Source: Rhodococcus sp. IEGM 1381 (GTDB taxonomy: Bacteria; Actinomycetota; Actinomycetes; Mycobacteriales; Mycobacteriaceae). From it: 64,000 nt of DNA. The DNA is taken from the NCBI RefSeq assembly GCF_030056795.1, contig NZ_JASHKQ010000001.1:1240001-1304000 (forward strand), given 5' to 3'. The position numbers and the translations under genes were made by a program. Of the stretch, positions 24,840-33,102 are shown piece after piece (the first letter of the stretch is position 1; each line of letters begins with the position of its first letter). Below the pieces are notes generated by a model. That model made no database searches, had not been told where the DNA came from, and worked only from the letters and a program-made list of their open reading frames with translations.

Positions 24840-25313
24840 TCAGAGACTCGATCGTCTCGCTAGCAGCCCGCGAGCTGCAGAAGTCGCCGCGACCAACGCG
24901 ACGAAAGCTATGGCGATGATGACTGCTGCTGTATCAGCGATCGAGTCGTTCAACAGCAACCAACACCATGTGAGAAGGCCGGACACGAGCCCGGCCAAGG
25001 TGCCGTGAAGCGAGGCAACCGATTGCGCGTTTTCCTTCGAGAGCGTTTCCCTCATCAATCGATCGGCAACTCTTGTTGCGGCAACCGCGAAGAAGCTCAC
25101 GACCGCTCCAGGGATGAGGGACAGAACAACGAAGACCGCGCCGAAGAGAATCACGGCTGGATTCGACACAATCGCTCGAAGATCGACACCGATGAAGGTA
25201 ACGGTGAGTGCAAAGGCCAGCGTAATCGGAAGCCACACCGCCGACTCACGCCGGAAGCTCGCCGGTTGCCGCTGAACGCAAAGGTGCTCATCGCCGTCGC
25301 TAGTCACGGTCAT
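24840..25313 (-). CDS. Hypothetical four-helix membrane protein
   Basis: The protein has 157 residues. Four hydrophobic stretches: LPITLAFALTVTFIGVDL, AVILFGAVFVVLSLIPGAVVSFFAV, LAGLVSGLLTWCWLLL and AAVIIAIAFVALVAATSA. A charged cytoplasmic loop RVADRLMRETLSKENAQ lies between helices two and three. No family recognised. Confidence 0.65.
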   Translation of the reverse strand: MTVTSDGDEHLCVQRQPASFRRESAVWLPITLAFALTVTFIGVDLRAIVSNPAVILFGAVFVVLSLIPGAVVSFFAVAATRVADRLMRETLSKENAQSVASLHGTLAGLVSGLLTWCWLLLNDSIADTAAVIIAIAFVALVAATSAARGLLARRSSL

Positions 25314-25333
25314 AGTGTGACAGAAATGGTCAC

Positions 25334-25468
25334 GTGAACAGTGAGGACGCCGTCCGCACGATGCCCCTTACTGATCTCGACCACTGTCGCGAGTGCCTGG
25401 GTATTTTTGCTCCGGATGTTTCAGCCGCACCGTTCCCAGGCCGTCCAGATGAAGTCAAAAAAAGATAG
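25334..25468 (+). CDS. Possible small protein with CxxC
   Basis: A 44-codon frame from GTG holds DHCRECLGIF, a CxxC pair, and ends VKKR. The ribosome site is weak and no homologue is known to me. It sits in an otherwise empty 203-base gap. Tentative. Confidence 0.2.
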   Translation: MNSEDAVRTMPLTDLDHCRECLGIFAPDVSAAPFPGRPDEVKKR

Positions 25469-25516
25469 CGTCGAAGGACGAACCAACATCCGCGATAGTC
25501 GGTAGAGAAACAGGAG

Positions 25517-25996
25517 ATGACGATGTGCGAGAACGGTGCGATGGTTCGGCAGGCAAGTATCGGTGATGTCGACGCGCTCGTCGAGTTACGTGCCGAAATG
25601 TTCCGAGCGATGGGAAGTGTCACCGACGACGAACGCTGGCGCACCAATGCAGTCGATTGGTTCATCGGCCGATTGGACGATTCCGATTACAGCATCTTCG
25701 TCGTCGAGCAAAACGGTGTTGTCGTGGCCTGCGCCGTGGGTGCCGTTCGAGATGCCGCACCCTCACCTATGTCACCGGATGGGGGCGATGTGTTGATCAG
25801 CAACGTGTGCACTGCACCTGATGCTCGCGGAAACGGAAACGGATTCGGTCGCAGAGCGTTCGAGTCAGTGATGGCCTGGGCTCGTGAGACCGGGATTGCG
25901 CGCGCCGAGCTGATGGCGACACCGTCCGGAGAGGGCATCTACCAACGGAACGGTTTCGTGACCAACGCCTTTCCTGCCATGCGTGCCCAGTTGTGA
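25517..25996 (+). CDS. GNAT N-acetyltransferase
   Basis: The protein has 159 residues with the ATG behind CAGGAG. VRQASIGDVDALVELRAEMF opens the fold, and VCTAPDARGNGNGFGRRAFESVMAWARE contains the acetyl-CoA loop (RGNGNG, a variant of RxxGxG). The C-terminal IYQRNGFV is typical. Acceptor unknown. Confidence 0.87.
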   Translation: MTMCENGAMVRQASIGDVDALVELRAEMFRAMGSVTDDERWRTNAVDWFIGRLDDSDYSIFVVEQNGVVVACAVGAVRDAAPSPMSPDGGDVLISNVCTAPDARGNGNGFGRRAFESVMAWARETGIARAELMATPSGEGIYQRNGFVTNAFPAMRAQL

Positions 25997-26017
25997 CGTA
26001 GCTCGACAAGCTCGTAA

Positions 26018-26389
26018 TCATCGGATGTACGCCGTCGCGACCATGGCCACGCCGACCACCGCGGTGGTACTGAGTGCCGTACCGATGGCGTTGTATGCCG
26101 CAAGCCCGTAGCGCCGACGTTCGAGTAGACGCACGGTTTCCACACTCGCGGTGCTGAAAGTGGTGTAGCCACCGCAGAATCCGACGCCGACTATCGCCTG
26201 GACCTGTTCCGGAGCCGACCTGAACGCGACCAATCCCGCCACGACACCGAGCACGGCCGAACCGGTGACGTTGATCAACACTGTGGCGTAGGGAAACTCG
26301 GTTTTCAGTCGTGATCGGATGAAGCCGTCGAGCACGAATCTGCTCACTGCCCCTGCACTTCCGGCGAGAACGACCCACAGTGCGATCAT
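26018..26389 (-). CDS. crcB: Fluoride channel subunit Fluc/CrcB (second gene)
   Basis: The protein has 123 residues and four helices. Family marks are GAVSRFVLDGF, PYATVLINVTGSAVLG and GFCGGYTTFSTASVETVRLL, including the Asn and the Phe/Thr polar track of fluoride channels. Its ATG overlaps the stop of the first crcB by four bases. Paired crcB genes usually encode a heterodimeric, dual-topology channel that exports fluoride. Confidence 0.93.
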   Translation of the reverse strand: MIALWVVLAGSAGAVSRFVLDGFIRSRLKTEFPYATVLINVTGSAVLGVVAGLVAFRSAPEQVQAIVGVGFCGGYTTFSTASVETVRLLERRRYGLAAYNAIGTALSTTAVVGVAMVATAYIR

Positions 26390-26889
26390 CGCTTCTCCTC
26401 CGCCCGGGTACCGAACCGTTGCGCGAGAACGATGCCCGCTCCGGCTGCGAACGTACCGATGACCACGCTGACGGTCATGTACACCGCGGCAGCCACGACG
26501 CGATGATCTCGCAACAGCTCCACGGTCTCGAGGGCGAACGAGCTGTACGTGGTGTACGAGCCGATTACCCCGGTGCCGATGCACAGCCGGATTCGGCGTC
26601 GCCAACCGTCTTCCGGGCCGGACAGTGCGAGGCGCTCCAGCAGCATTCCGAGGATGAACGCACCGGTGAGGTTGATGACGAGAGTGGTGAACGGGAACGA
26701 GCCGGCGACGGCTGGGTACGCCGACTCCGCGCCGTAACGAATACCGGTGCCCACCTGGCCACCAAGGGCTACCGCCGCGATCGCTTGTGGTTGGAGGTGC
26801 AGTGGACGCGATGAACCCGGGCTGTCGGGGTCTACCGGAATGGATCGGTCGGCGGAGGTACCGCCGTGCGTCTCGTCGAAATCTTTCAT
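26386..26889 (-). CDS. crcB: Fluoride channel subunit Fluc/CrcB (first gene)
   Basis: The protein has 167 residues from the ATG at 26889, with GGGAGAAG before it. A polar N-terminal extension of about 40 residues precedes four helices with FPFTTLVINLTGAFILG and GVIGSYTTYSSFALETVELL. It is the upstream partner of the second crcB. A leader closely resembling a fluoride riboswitch lies 37 bases before the start, which supports the function. Confidence 0.93.
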   Translation of the reverse strand: MKDFDETHGGTSADRSIPVDPDSPGSSRPLHLQPQAIAAVALGGQVGTGIRYGAESAYPAVAGSFPFTTLVINLTGAFILGMLLERLALSGPEDGWRRRIRLCIGTGVIGSYTTYSSFALETVELLRDHRVVAAAVYMTVSVVIGTFAAGAGIVLAQRFGTRAEEKR

Positions 26890-26925
26890 CGAACTTCTCC
26901 CTATCTGCGGACATGCCAGTGCCGA

Positions 26926-26983
26926 GACAGGGACTGTTGTCGGTCCTAAGACCGAGGTTCGGTTACGGCGAGCCCCACCGCCG
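26926..26983 (-). ncRNA. Fluoride (crcB) riboswitch
   Basis: On the minus strand the leader reads GGCG-GTGGGGCT-CGCC (first stem-loop), GTAACCGAAC, then CGGTC-TTAG-GACCG (second stem), then CAACAGTCCCTGTC. The loop GGGGCT can pair with AGTCCC (one G.U), forming the pseudoknot that defines the crcB aptamer. Order, spacing and position before two crcB genes all match what is known of fluoride riboswitches. Recognised by eye, not by a covariance model. Confidence 0.75.
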
Positions 26984-27016
26984 CTGCGCACCGAGGCGCG
27001 TTTTCCATCATGGCAC

Positions 27017-27655
27017 TTACTGAGGCGTCGAGCAATCCACCATCGCAAAAGCGGAGCGCAATTGTGCTCGTGCGGCATCGATCTCGTCTGGCTTTCCCGC
27101 GAGGTGGTGCAGAAGGGCCCGCTGAAAGATGCCGTCGAGAAGCACGTACGCCGACGCCCGATCGAGAGAAGGCGTGGTTCCGCGAAGCTCGCAATAGCGA
27201 GCAACCACGCGCCAGATCATGTCCACCCGACGCTCTTCGATTTCAAGCACCTCGGCACGGAACGAGTCGTCGAACAGGGCTTGATTCCGCAGGTCGTACC
27301 AGAGTCGATGGATGCCGGCGTCCGCAGCGAGAGTGGCGAAGTACTTGGCCTCGAAGTCTGCGTAGAGGCCCGTGGCGTCGACCGCGTTGGCCACCACCTC
27401 GTCGTAGCGGGTGACGCAGATGGCCTCGTACTGGCGAACTGCGTGCGTGATGAGGTCGAGTTTGTCGGTGAAGTAGTAGTGCAGGACGCCATGCGAGAAT
27501 TCGGAGTTCTGCGCGATCTCTCGTAGTGAGGTGCGCGCGTAACCCAGCTCGGCCAGCGTGTGCAGCGTCGCCTGAGCCAGTTCGGTTCTTTTGGACTCGA
27601 ACTTGTTGCGAGCGCGCTCTTCGATACGCGCGCGCGGATCGACCGTCTGTGTCAT
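27017..27655 (-). CDS. TetR-family regulator
   Basis: The protein has 212 residues from the ATG at 27655. The HTH is YARTSLREIAQNSEFSHGVLHYYFTDKLDLI (about 36-66). The ligand domain includes WYDLRNQALFDDSFRAEV, typical of TetR proteins next to lipid-metabolism operons. It is divergent from the three-gene operon at 27898-31342 and is its likely repressor. A dyad TCAAG-N6-CTTGA lies in the shared gap near 27747-27762. Confidence 0.87.
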   Translation of the reverse strand: MTQTVDPRARIEERARNKFESKRTELAQATLHTLAELGYARTSLREIAQNSEFSHGVLHYYFTDKLDLITHAVRQYEAICVTRYDEVVANAVDATGLYADFEAKYFATLAADAGIHRLWYDLRNQALFDDSFRAEVLEIEERRVDMIWRVVARYCELRGTTPSLDRASAYVLLDGIFQRALLHHLAGKPDEIDAARAQLRSAFAMVDCSTPQ

Positions 27656-27746
27656 GGTCCGGGTCCTTTCCGCGCGTAGTTGTCCCAGTGTATGCCCGAC
27701 GGCGAGTTCGCGAACCACTGCATTTCGCACGTTCTGGACAGTTGTC

Positions 27747-27785
27747 AAGAAAAAGCTTGACGTCTGTTCAAATTCTAGCTTACTG
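27747..27785. promoter_or_regulatory. Divergent promoter/operator region
   Basis: The shared gap between the TetR gene and the operon contains TCAAG-aaaaag-CTTGA, followed by CTGTTCAAATTCTAGCTTACTG, an AT-rich core that could hold the promoters of both directions. Ownership by the TetR protein is inferred. Confidence 0.35.
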
Positions 27786-27897
27786 TGACCCACAGCACAC
27801 GCCGGAACGGTGGATGAACATGCGTCCCCTCTGGTGCTCGAACTCGCAACCCAACTCGGTCCGCCCTGCTGACGGGCCGTCCACGAGAGGACTTTCC

Positions 27898-29022
27898 ATG
27901 CCAACGGACAAGCGCGTCGTCGTTTACGGTGCATCGGGATATACCGGCCGACTCATCTGTGAGTACCTGCGCGAGTACAACATTGCCTTCCTGGCCGCCG
28001 GACGTGACGAAGGCCGCGTCAAAGGCATTCTCGACGCGGTGCCCGGTATCGAGACCGTCGAACACGACGTCGTCGAGGTCGAGCACACCGCTGCGGCCCT
28101 GGCCGAGGCATTTCGAGGGGCCGAGATCGTCCTCAACACGGTCGGGCCGTTCTCTCGATTCGGGCACGAGGTGGCCCAAGCCTGCCTCGAGATCGGCGCG
28201 CACTACACCGACACCACCGGTGAGCAGGACTGGATGATCGACGCCGAAACCAAATACGGTGCCGAGTTCGCCTCCCGAAACCTGGTGCTCACGCCAGGTT
28301 TGGCGCAGATGTACAGCATCGGTGAAATTGCCGCGAACATCTGCCTCGAGACACCGGGGCTGGACACCCTCGACATCGAGGTCTTCTGGAAGGGTCATCC
28401 GACGGTCGCGTCGACCAATACGATTCTCACGAACGCCGCGTTCTCCAAGGCCTATTACCTCGAACAGAACGAGTACGTGGAGTGGCCGGACGACGGAGTC
28501 ATGCAGGTGGTGGTGCCCGGCCAGCACGATCTGGGCCTGGCGCTTCCGTGGGGTGGGACGTCCCATCCGGTGTGGTTCAAGAACGATCCTCGCGTTGCGA
28601 ACGCTCGCGCCCTCGGCGGCGTGATCAACAAGCCCCTCATGCTGGCGGTACCCCAAATCATCTCCGCCGCAATGGCTCAGATGGAGGGCAAGTCCGATGC
28701 GGAGAAGTACCAGATCATCGACACGGTCTCTGCCTCGGTACGGAGCGAGACACCACCCCGGGAGAATCCGCGCATCAACACCTCGCTGGACTCGGTGTAT
28801 GCGTCGGGACCGCTCGGGCGCGTGCACACGGTGATTCACGGCAACTGCAACTACAAGCAGACCGCACTGCTCAACGCCTTCGCCGCGGCGCATCTGCTGC
28901 AGGGGCCGCCGAAGAAGGTGGGATTCGCGTCCAGCTGCCAGGCATTCGGGCATCGGGAGCTGCTCGGCGTTCTTCGCGCTTTCGGGCTGGTGCTCGAGCC
29001 CATCGTCACCGTGCACAGCTGA
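27898..29022 (+). CDS. Saccharopine dehydrogenase-like NAD(P)-binding oxidoreductase
   Basis: The protein has 374 residues from the ATG at 27898, the first gene of an operon. The N-terminal Rossmann motif is VVVYGASGYTGRLI; LNTVGPFSRFGHEVAQACLEIGAHYTDTTGEQDW is the hallmark of the saccharopine-dehydrogenase-like group that includes mycobacterial trans-acting enoyl reductases. The C-terminal half (LNAFAAAHLLQGPPKKVGFASS) is also typical. Together with the ligase and SDR it suggests modification of a CoA-linked or lipid-like substrate. Confidence 0.85.
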   Translation: MPTDKRVVVYGASGYTGRLICEYLREYNIAFLAAGRDEGRVKGILDAVPGIETVEHDVVEVEHTAAALAEAFRGAEIVLNTVGPFSRFGHEVAQACLEIGAHYTDTTGEQDWMIDAETKYGAEFASRNLVLTPGLAQMYSIGEIAANICLETPGLDTLDIEVFWKGHPTVASTNTILTNAAFSKAYYLEQNEYVEWPDDGVMQVVVPGQHDLGLALPWGGTSHPVWFKNDPRVANARALGGVINKPLMLAVPQIISAAMAQMEGKSDAEKYQIIDTVSASVRSETPPRENPRINTSLDSVYASGPLGRVHTVIHGNCNYKQTALLNAFAAAHLLQGPPKKVGFASSCQAFGHRELLGVLRAFGLVLEPIVTVHS

Positions 29023-29033
29023 GGACAGGGCCG

Positions 29034-30590
29034 ATGCGTTTGTCCGACTACCTCGACAAAGGGGTGTCGCTGGGCCGAGATGCCCCCTGTCTCACCATCG
29101 GTGATACCACTCGAAACTACGGCCAGGTGTACGACGACACGGTGGCCATCGCTGCTGCGTTGCAGCACAACGGAATCGAGGCCGGCGATCGGGTCGCCGT
29201 GCTCTCCGCCAACGATCCGCTGGCGCTGACCTGCGTGTTCGCGATCTCGCGGGCTGGGGCGGTGTGGTGCCCCATCAATCCACGGAACGAAGCAGACGAG
29301 AACCGTCAACTGTTCGACTTGTTCGGCTGCCGATTCCTGTTCTTCCAGAGTGCCTTTGCGGACCTCGTCGGTCGTATTCGCGACCAGCTCCCTCGGCTGG
29401 AATGGCTCGTCTGTCTGGACGGGGACGTGCCCGGAGCGCTCTCCTACGAGCGATGGCTCGTCGAACACGGCTCCGATTCTGTTGCCGAAAGACGACCGGC
29501 CGACGGCTTGTGCATGATCGCCGGTACCGGTGGCACGACCGGAAAACCCAAGGGGGTGAGGCTGACCGAGGAGAACATGATGACCTCCACGGCAACAGCA
29601 CTCATGAGCTATCCCTTCGGCGACCGGCCTCGGTACCTGGCTCTCGCGCCATTGACTCACTCTGCTGGAGTGCTGACGTTCCCCATCCTCAGTCTGGGTG
29701 GACACGTCGTTGTCATGGGCGCTCCTGACGTCGGAAAGTTCCTTACCCTCATCGAGAAACACGGAATCACCCACGCGTTTCTTCCGCCGACAGTGATCTA
29801 CGGTGTGCTCGATCATCCGGATCTCGACATCACGGACCTGTCGTCGCTGCGGTGCCTCTGGTACGGAGCCGCACCGATGTCGCCGACTCGACTGGAAGAG
29901 GCGCTGACACGAATCGGGCCGGTTCTCGGACAGCTCTTCGGGCAGACCGAGGCACCGAACATGATCGCTACGCTCGCTCCGGCAGACCACTTCCGCAGTG
30001 ACGGTTCCATTGCGACAGAGAGGCTGAGCTCGGCCGGCAAGCCGACGCCCCTGACGACTGTGGCGATCATGAACGCCGACGGTGGATTGGTCGATGGTGG
30101 CGAGCGCGGCGAGATCGTGGTTCGCGGGCCACTGGTGATGCAGGGCTATCACGAGAACCCAGACGCCACAGCCGAAGTCGGCGCACACGGCTGGCACCAC
30201 ACCGGCGACATCGGGTATCTCGACGGCGACGGCTATCTGTATGTCGTCGATCGTGCCAAGGACATGATCATCACCGGCGGGTTCAACGTCTACTCCGCCG
30301 AAGTGGAGCAAGCTCTGTTGTCGCATCCGGCGGTGAAGGAATGCGCCGTCGTCGGTCTGCCCGACGACAAGTGGGGTGAACGCGTCACCGCCGCAGTGCT
30401 TCTGCGTCCTGGCCGGGATGCATCCGACACTGACCTGATCACCCATGTGAAGGCAATGATCGGAAGTATCAAGACGCCCAAAGAGATTCAGATATGGACC
30501 GACCTTCCCCGCTCGAAGGTGGGAAAGATCCTCAAGACCGAAGTGCGCAGCACCATGTCTCACTCACTATCGAAGGGAAGCACACCATGA
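29034..30590 (+). CDS. AMP-forming acyl-CoA synthetase
   Basis: The protein has 518 residues, starting 11 bases after the previous stop. The P-loop is GTGGTTGKPKGVRL; then LFGQTEAPNM (A5), GWHHTGDIGYLDGDGYLYVVDR (A7), KDMIITGGFNVYSAEVE (A8) and catalytic lysine in RSKVGKILK (A10). It should activate a carboxylic acid to its CoA ester. The acid is unknown; the neighbours suggest a hydroxylated or cyclic compound. Confidence 0.92.
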   Translation: MRLSDYLDKGVSLGRDAPCLTIGDTTRNYGQVYDDTVAIAAALQHNGIEAGDRVAVLSANDPLALTCVFAISRAGAVWCPINPRNEADENRQLFDLFGCRFLFFQSAFADLVGRIRDQLPRLEWLVCLDGDVPGALSYERWLVEHGSDSVAERRPADGLCMIAGTGGTTGKPKGVRLTEENMMTSTATALMSYPFGDRPRYLALAPLTHSAGVLTFPILSLGGHVVVMGAPDVGKFLTLIEKHGITHAFLPPTVIYGVLDHPDLDITDLSSLRCLWYGAAPMSPTRLEEALTRIGPVLGQLFGQTEAPNMIATLAPADHFRSDGSIATERLSSAGKPTPLTTVAIMNADGGLVDGGERGEIVVRGPLVMQGYHENPDATAEVGAHGWHHTGDIGYLDGDGYLYVVDRAKDMIITGGFNVYSAEVEQALLSHPAVKECAVVGLPDDKWGERVTAAVLLRPGRDASDTDLITHVKAMIGSIKTPKEIQIWTDLPRSKVGKILKTEVRSTMSHSLSKGSTP

Positions 30591-31342
30591 CCGAGTTCGA
30601 GGGCAAGCGAGTATTCGTCACCGGATCCGGAGCCGGTATCGGAAAAGCCATCTCCACGATGTTCATCGAGCGCGGTGCACGCGTCGTCGTCAGCGACATC
30701 GACGAAGGTGCAGCGGCCAAGACGGCACAAGAGATCGGTGCCGCCGGTATCGCGAACTGTGATGTGTCCGACGAGGGTCAAGTTCAGACCGCGGTCGCCC
30801 AGGCCGTCGAGATTCTGGGTGGACTCGACATCGTGATCAACAACGCCGGCATCGAAGTATCGTCACCGCTGCTACAGCAGTCGACGGAAAGCTTCGACAA
30901 GATCTACGCCGTCAACGTCAAAGGCACGTTCTTGGTGATGAAGGCCGCGATCGGCGCACTGATCGAATCGAAGGGGAACATCGTCAACATCGCGTCGTTG
31001 GCCGGCGTCGGTGGAACAGCGTTGCTCGGTTCCTATTGCGCCACAAAGGCTGCGGTCATTCAGCTCACCCGTGTGGCGGCCATCGAGATGCGGGCATCGG
31101 GAGTGCGAGTGAACGCCGTATGTCCCGGATTCGCCGATACCGCAATGGTCGACCGCTTGGTCCCGGACTTCGAGGCCGCGACACAGATTCCATTCGGAGA
31201 CCTGGTCGCCGCGAAGCAGGGACGACTGGGAACACCCGAGGACATCGCGGAAGTGACGTTGTTCCTCGCATCCGACCGGGCATCGTGGATCACCGGTAGC
31301 CACTACATCCTCGATGGCGGGCTGTCTGCGTCGCTGGTGTAG
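30587..31342 (+). CDS. Short-chain dehydrogenase/reductase
   Basis: The protein has 251 residues; its ATG overlaps the ligase stop (ATGA). Cofactor motif VTGSGAGIGKA with SDID after strand 2 (NAD preference), NNAG at about 84-87, and active-site YCATK. The C-terminal LASDRASWITGSHYILDGGLSA is standard for classical SDRs. It probably oxidises a hydroxyl in the pathway of the preceding two genes. Confidence 0.93.
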   Translation: MTEFEGKRVFVTGSGAGIGKAISTMFIERGARVVVSDIDEGAAAKTAQEIGAAGIANCDVSDEGQVQTAVAQAVEILGGLDIVINNAGIEVSSPLLQQSTESFDKIYAVNVKGTFLVMKAAIGALIESKGNIVNIASLAGVGGTALLGSYCATKAAVIQLTRVAAIEMRASGVRVNAVCPGFADTAMVDRLVPDFEAATQIPFGDLVAAKQGRLGTPEDIAEVTLFLASDRASWITGSHYILDGGLSASLV

Positions 31343-31352
31343 AAGTCGCGGT

Positions 31353-31382
31353 GCTCCCCGTCATCCCAGGGCGACGGGGAGC
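31353..31382. terminator. Hairpin terminator between convergent operons
   Basis: GCTCCCCGTC and GACGGGGAGC form a perfect 10-base stem with a 10-base loop, starting 11 bases after the SDR stop and covering the 3' end of the convergent epimerase gene. It can serve both directions. Confidence 0.7.
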
Positions 31383-32293
31383 AACCCACGGGGCGTCTCG
31401 GACGCGATGTCGGCCAGCGCGTCGTCCAGCTTCGGGTATCGAAATTGATAACCGCTGTCTGTCAGCACATGTGGATCCACCCATCGGCTCTTCAAGACCA
31501 GCTCTGCCTCGGTGCGAATCACCCGAGCACCGAATTGCAGCAGCCACGCCGGAGTCGGCAATCCGCGGCTCCGGCCCATCGCGTTCCTGACCTGATGCAT
31601 CAGCTCTTCGTTGGTCACCGGGAACGGAGTGGCAACGTTGACAGGACCGGAAATGCCTCGGTTGTCGTGAAGATGATCGAGCACACGTGCAACGTCCGCG
31701 ACGTGCACCCAGCTGAACATCTGACCGCCGTCGCCCATCGTGCCGCCGAGACCGACTCGTGCCAGATCGATGATCGGATTGATGGCCCCGCCGCCTGCGC
31801 CCAATACGATCGACAGACGAAGCGCCACTCTGCGAATGGCCACATCAGCGTCGAACAATTCACGTTCCCAGGCGCGAGCTACCTCGACCGAGAAGCCCGA
31901 CCCCAGCTCACCCGATCGCTCGTCCATCGGCCGATCACGCGAGTCGCGATATATGGTTCCGGTGCTCGCGTTGACCCACAGCTCGGGTGGGTTCGGTACC
32001 TGAGCCAAGGCACGCCCGAGTTGGGCGGTCGTCTGAATTCGCGACGACATGATCGCGTCGGCGTTGGTCTTGTTGTAGCGACAGCTCACCGACCGGCCCG
32101 CGAGGTTGACGACGAGATCGGTGCCGTCGAGTACATCGACGACGCTGCGGTGGTCGGACCACGTTGCGTCGCTCGAGGTTCCGCGGCCGATGGTCCGGAC
32201 TCGAATTCCGCGCGCTTCGTAGGCTCGACGCAGATACTGCCCGATGTAGCCGGAGGCACCGCAGATGACGACAGTCGCTAGTGAATCATTCAC
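31361..32293 (-). CDS. NAD-dependent epimerase/dehydratase-family protein (TIGR01777-like)
   Basis: The protein has 310 residues. The N-terminal VVICGASGYIGQYL is an extended-SDR nucleotide motif; VNLAGRSVSCRYNKTNADAIMSSRI matches the TIGR01777/SDR39U1 family, as do FSWVHVADVARVLDHL and a C-terminal DUF1731-like region (ARVIRTEAELVLKSRWVDPHVL). Its ATG overlaps the stop of the TetR gene by four bases, so they form one operon. Function of the family is unclear. Confidence 0.85.
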   Translation of the reverse strand: MNDSLATVVICGASGYIGQYLRRAYEARGIRVRTIGRGTSSDATWSDHRSVVDVLDGTDLVVNLAGRSVSCRYNKTNADAIMSSRIQTTAQLGRALAQVPNPPELWVNASTGTIYRDSRDRPMDERSGELGSGFSVEVARAWERELFDADVAIRRVALRLSIVLGAGGGAINPIIDLARVGLGGTMGDGGQMFSWVHVADVARVLDHLHDNRGISGPVNVATPFPVTNEELMHQVRNAMGRSRGLPTPAWLLQFGARVIRTEAELVLKSRWVDPHVLTDSGYQFRYPKLDDALADIASETPRGLLPVALG

Positions 32294-32961
32294 TGGTCCA
32301 ACCCTTCCGAAGTGGTCATTCGTTTCAACAGACCGGCCACGTCGGTGACCAGCCCCCGCGCCACGGGGAGACGAGCAAGGCGGACGGCCTTGGATACGAC
32401 GGGCACGAGCCCGTCGACCAGTGCGCGAGTGCGTCGCTGGTTGTCCGAGGAGTCGGTCACCCAGTGCAAAGTGACTCCCATGTAGATCATCCAGAGCAGT
32501 GTCGGGAGAGCGTCTTTCAGGGACGCAGGAACCTTCTGTTTCGACGCGCTCAGGGTGGTTCGCATGAGGTCGATGGCCATAGTTCTGGCGTCGGACGATT
32601 CTTCCGAGAACGGACTGGAGCTCGTGCTCGTCGGCAACGCCAAATGCAGGAAGGATCCACCGAACGCGTGATAGGGCTCCATCACGTCCAGGCCGGAATG
32701 CAACATGGCGGCAAGATTTTCGGACAGTGAGCTGCCGTCGACGAGAACGCTCAACGCACGCTCGCGATGATCGCGCTGAATCACCATGTACAGCTCGTTG
32801 ACGAGCTCATCCTTGCCGGCGAAGTAGTAGTAGGCATTCCCCAGTGAGACGCCTGCTTCGTCGGCAATGCGACGCATGGTGGTTGCCTGAAACCCCTCCT
32901 CGCGAAACAGGCGAAGAGCTACCTCGACCACCTTGTCTCGGGTGTCGGACGTGCGAGCCAT
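32290..32961 (-). CDS. TetR-family regulator
   Basis: The protein has 223 residues. HTH FQATTMRRIADEAGVSLGNAYYYFAGKDELV (about 22-53). The effector domain is hydrophobic with PTLLWMIYMGVTLHWVTDSS. It is the first gene of an operon with the epimerase-like gene. Two near-identical palindromes directly upstream are its likely operators, so it should autoregulate. Confidence 0.9.
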   Translation of the reverse strand: MARTSDTRDKVVEVALRLFREEGFQATTMRRIADEAGVSLGNAYYYFAGKDELVNELYMVIQRDHRERALSVLVDGSSLSENLAAMLHSGLDVMEPYHAFGGSFLHLALPTSTSSSPFSEESSDARTMAIDLMRTTLSASKQKVPASLKDALPTLLWMIYMGVTLHWVTDSSDNQRRTRALVDGLVPVVSKAVRLARLPVARGLVTDVAGLLKRMTTSEGLDQ

Positions 32962-32977
32962 CGATTCGCCTCATTTC

Positions 32978-33024
32978 TGAACGTGTTCAAATTCGACCAT
33001 AGACCGGTGTTTGAACATGTTCAA
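32978..33024. promoter_or_regulatory. Paired TetR operators
   Basis: TGAACGTGTTCA (32978-32989, one mismatch) and TTGAACATGTTCAA (33011-33024, perfect) sit 17-63 bases upstream of the TetR start. Two related palindromes 33 bases apart, centre to centre, suggest cooperative binding on one helix face. Confidence 0.6.
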
Positions 33025-33102
33025 GTCCCTGGCCGTGAGGTTCACCCGGGGCGCCCTGCCACACCGCGATGCACGGAACTCGGCAGGCTCTACGGTGTAC
33101 AT

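Noticed and set aside
25330..25665. Minus-strand frame across the GNAT start
   Set aside because: It opposes the acetyltransferase start and shows no coding features.
27775..30563. Very long minus-strand open frames (over 400 and 500 codons) opposite the oxidoreductase and ligase genes
   Set aside because: They mirror highly biased plus-strand genes with clear motifs, contain Arg/His-rich low-quality protein and have no family features; typical high-GC shadows.
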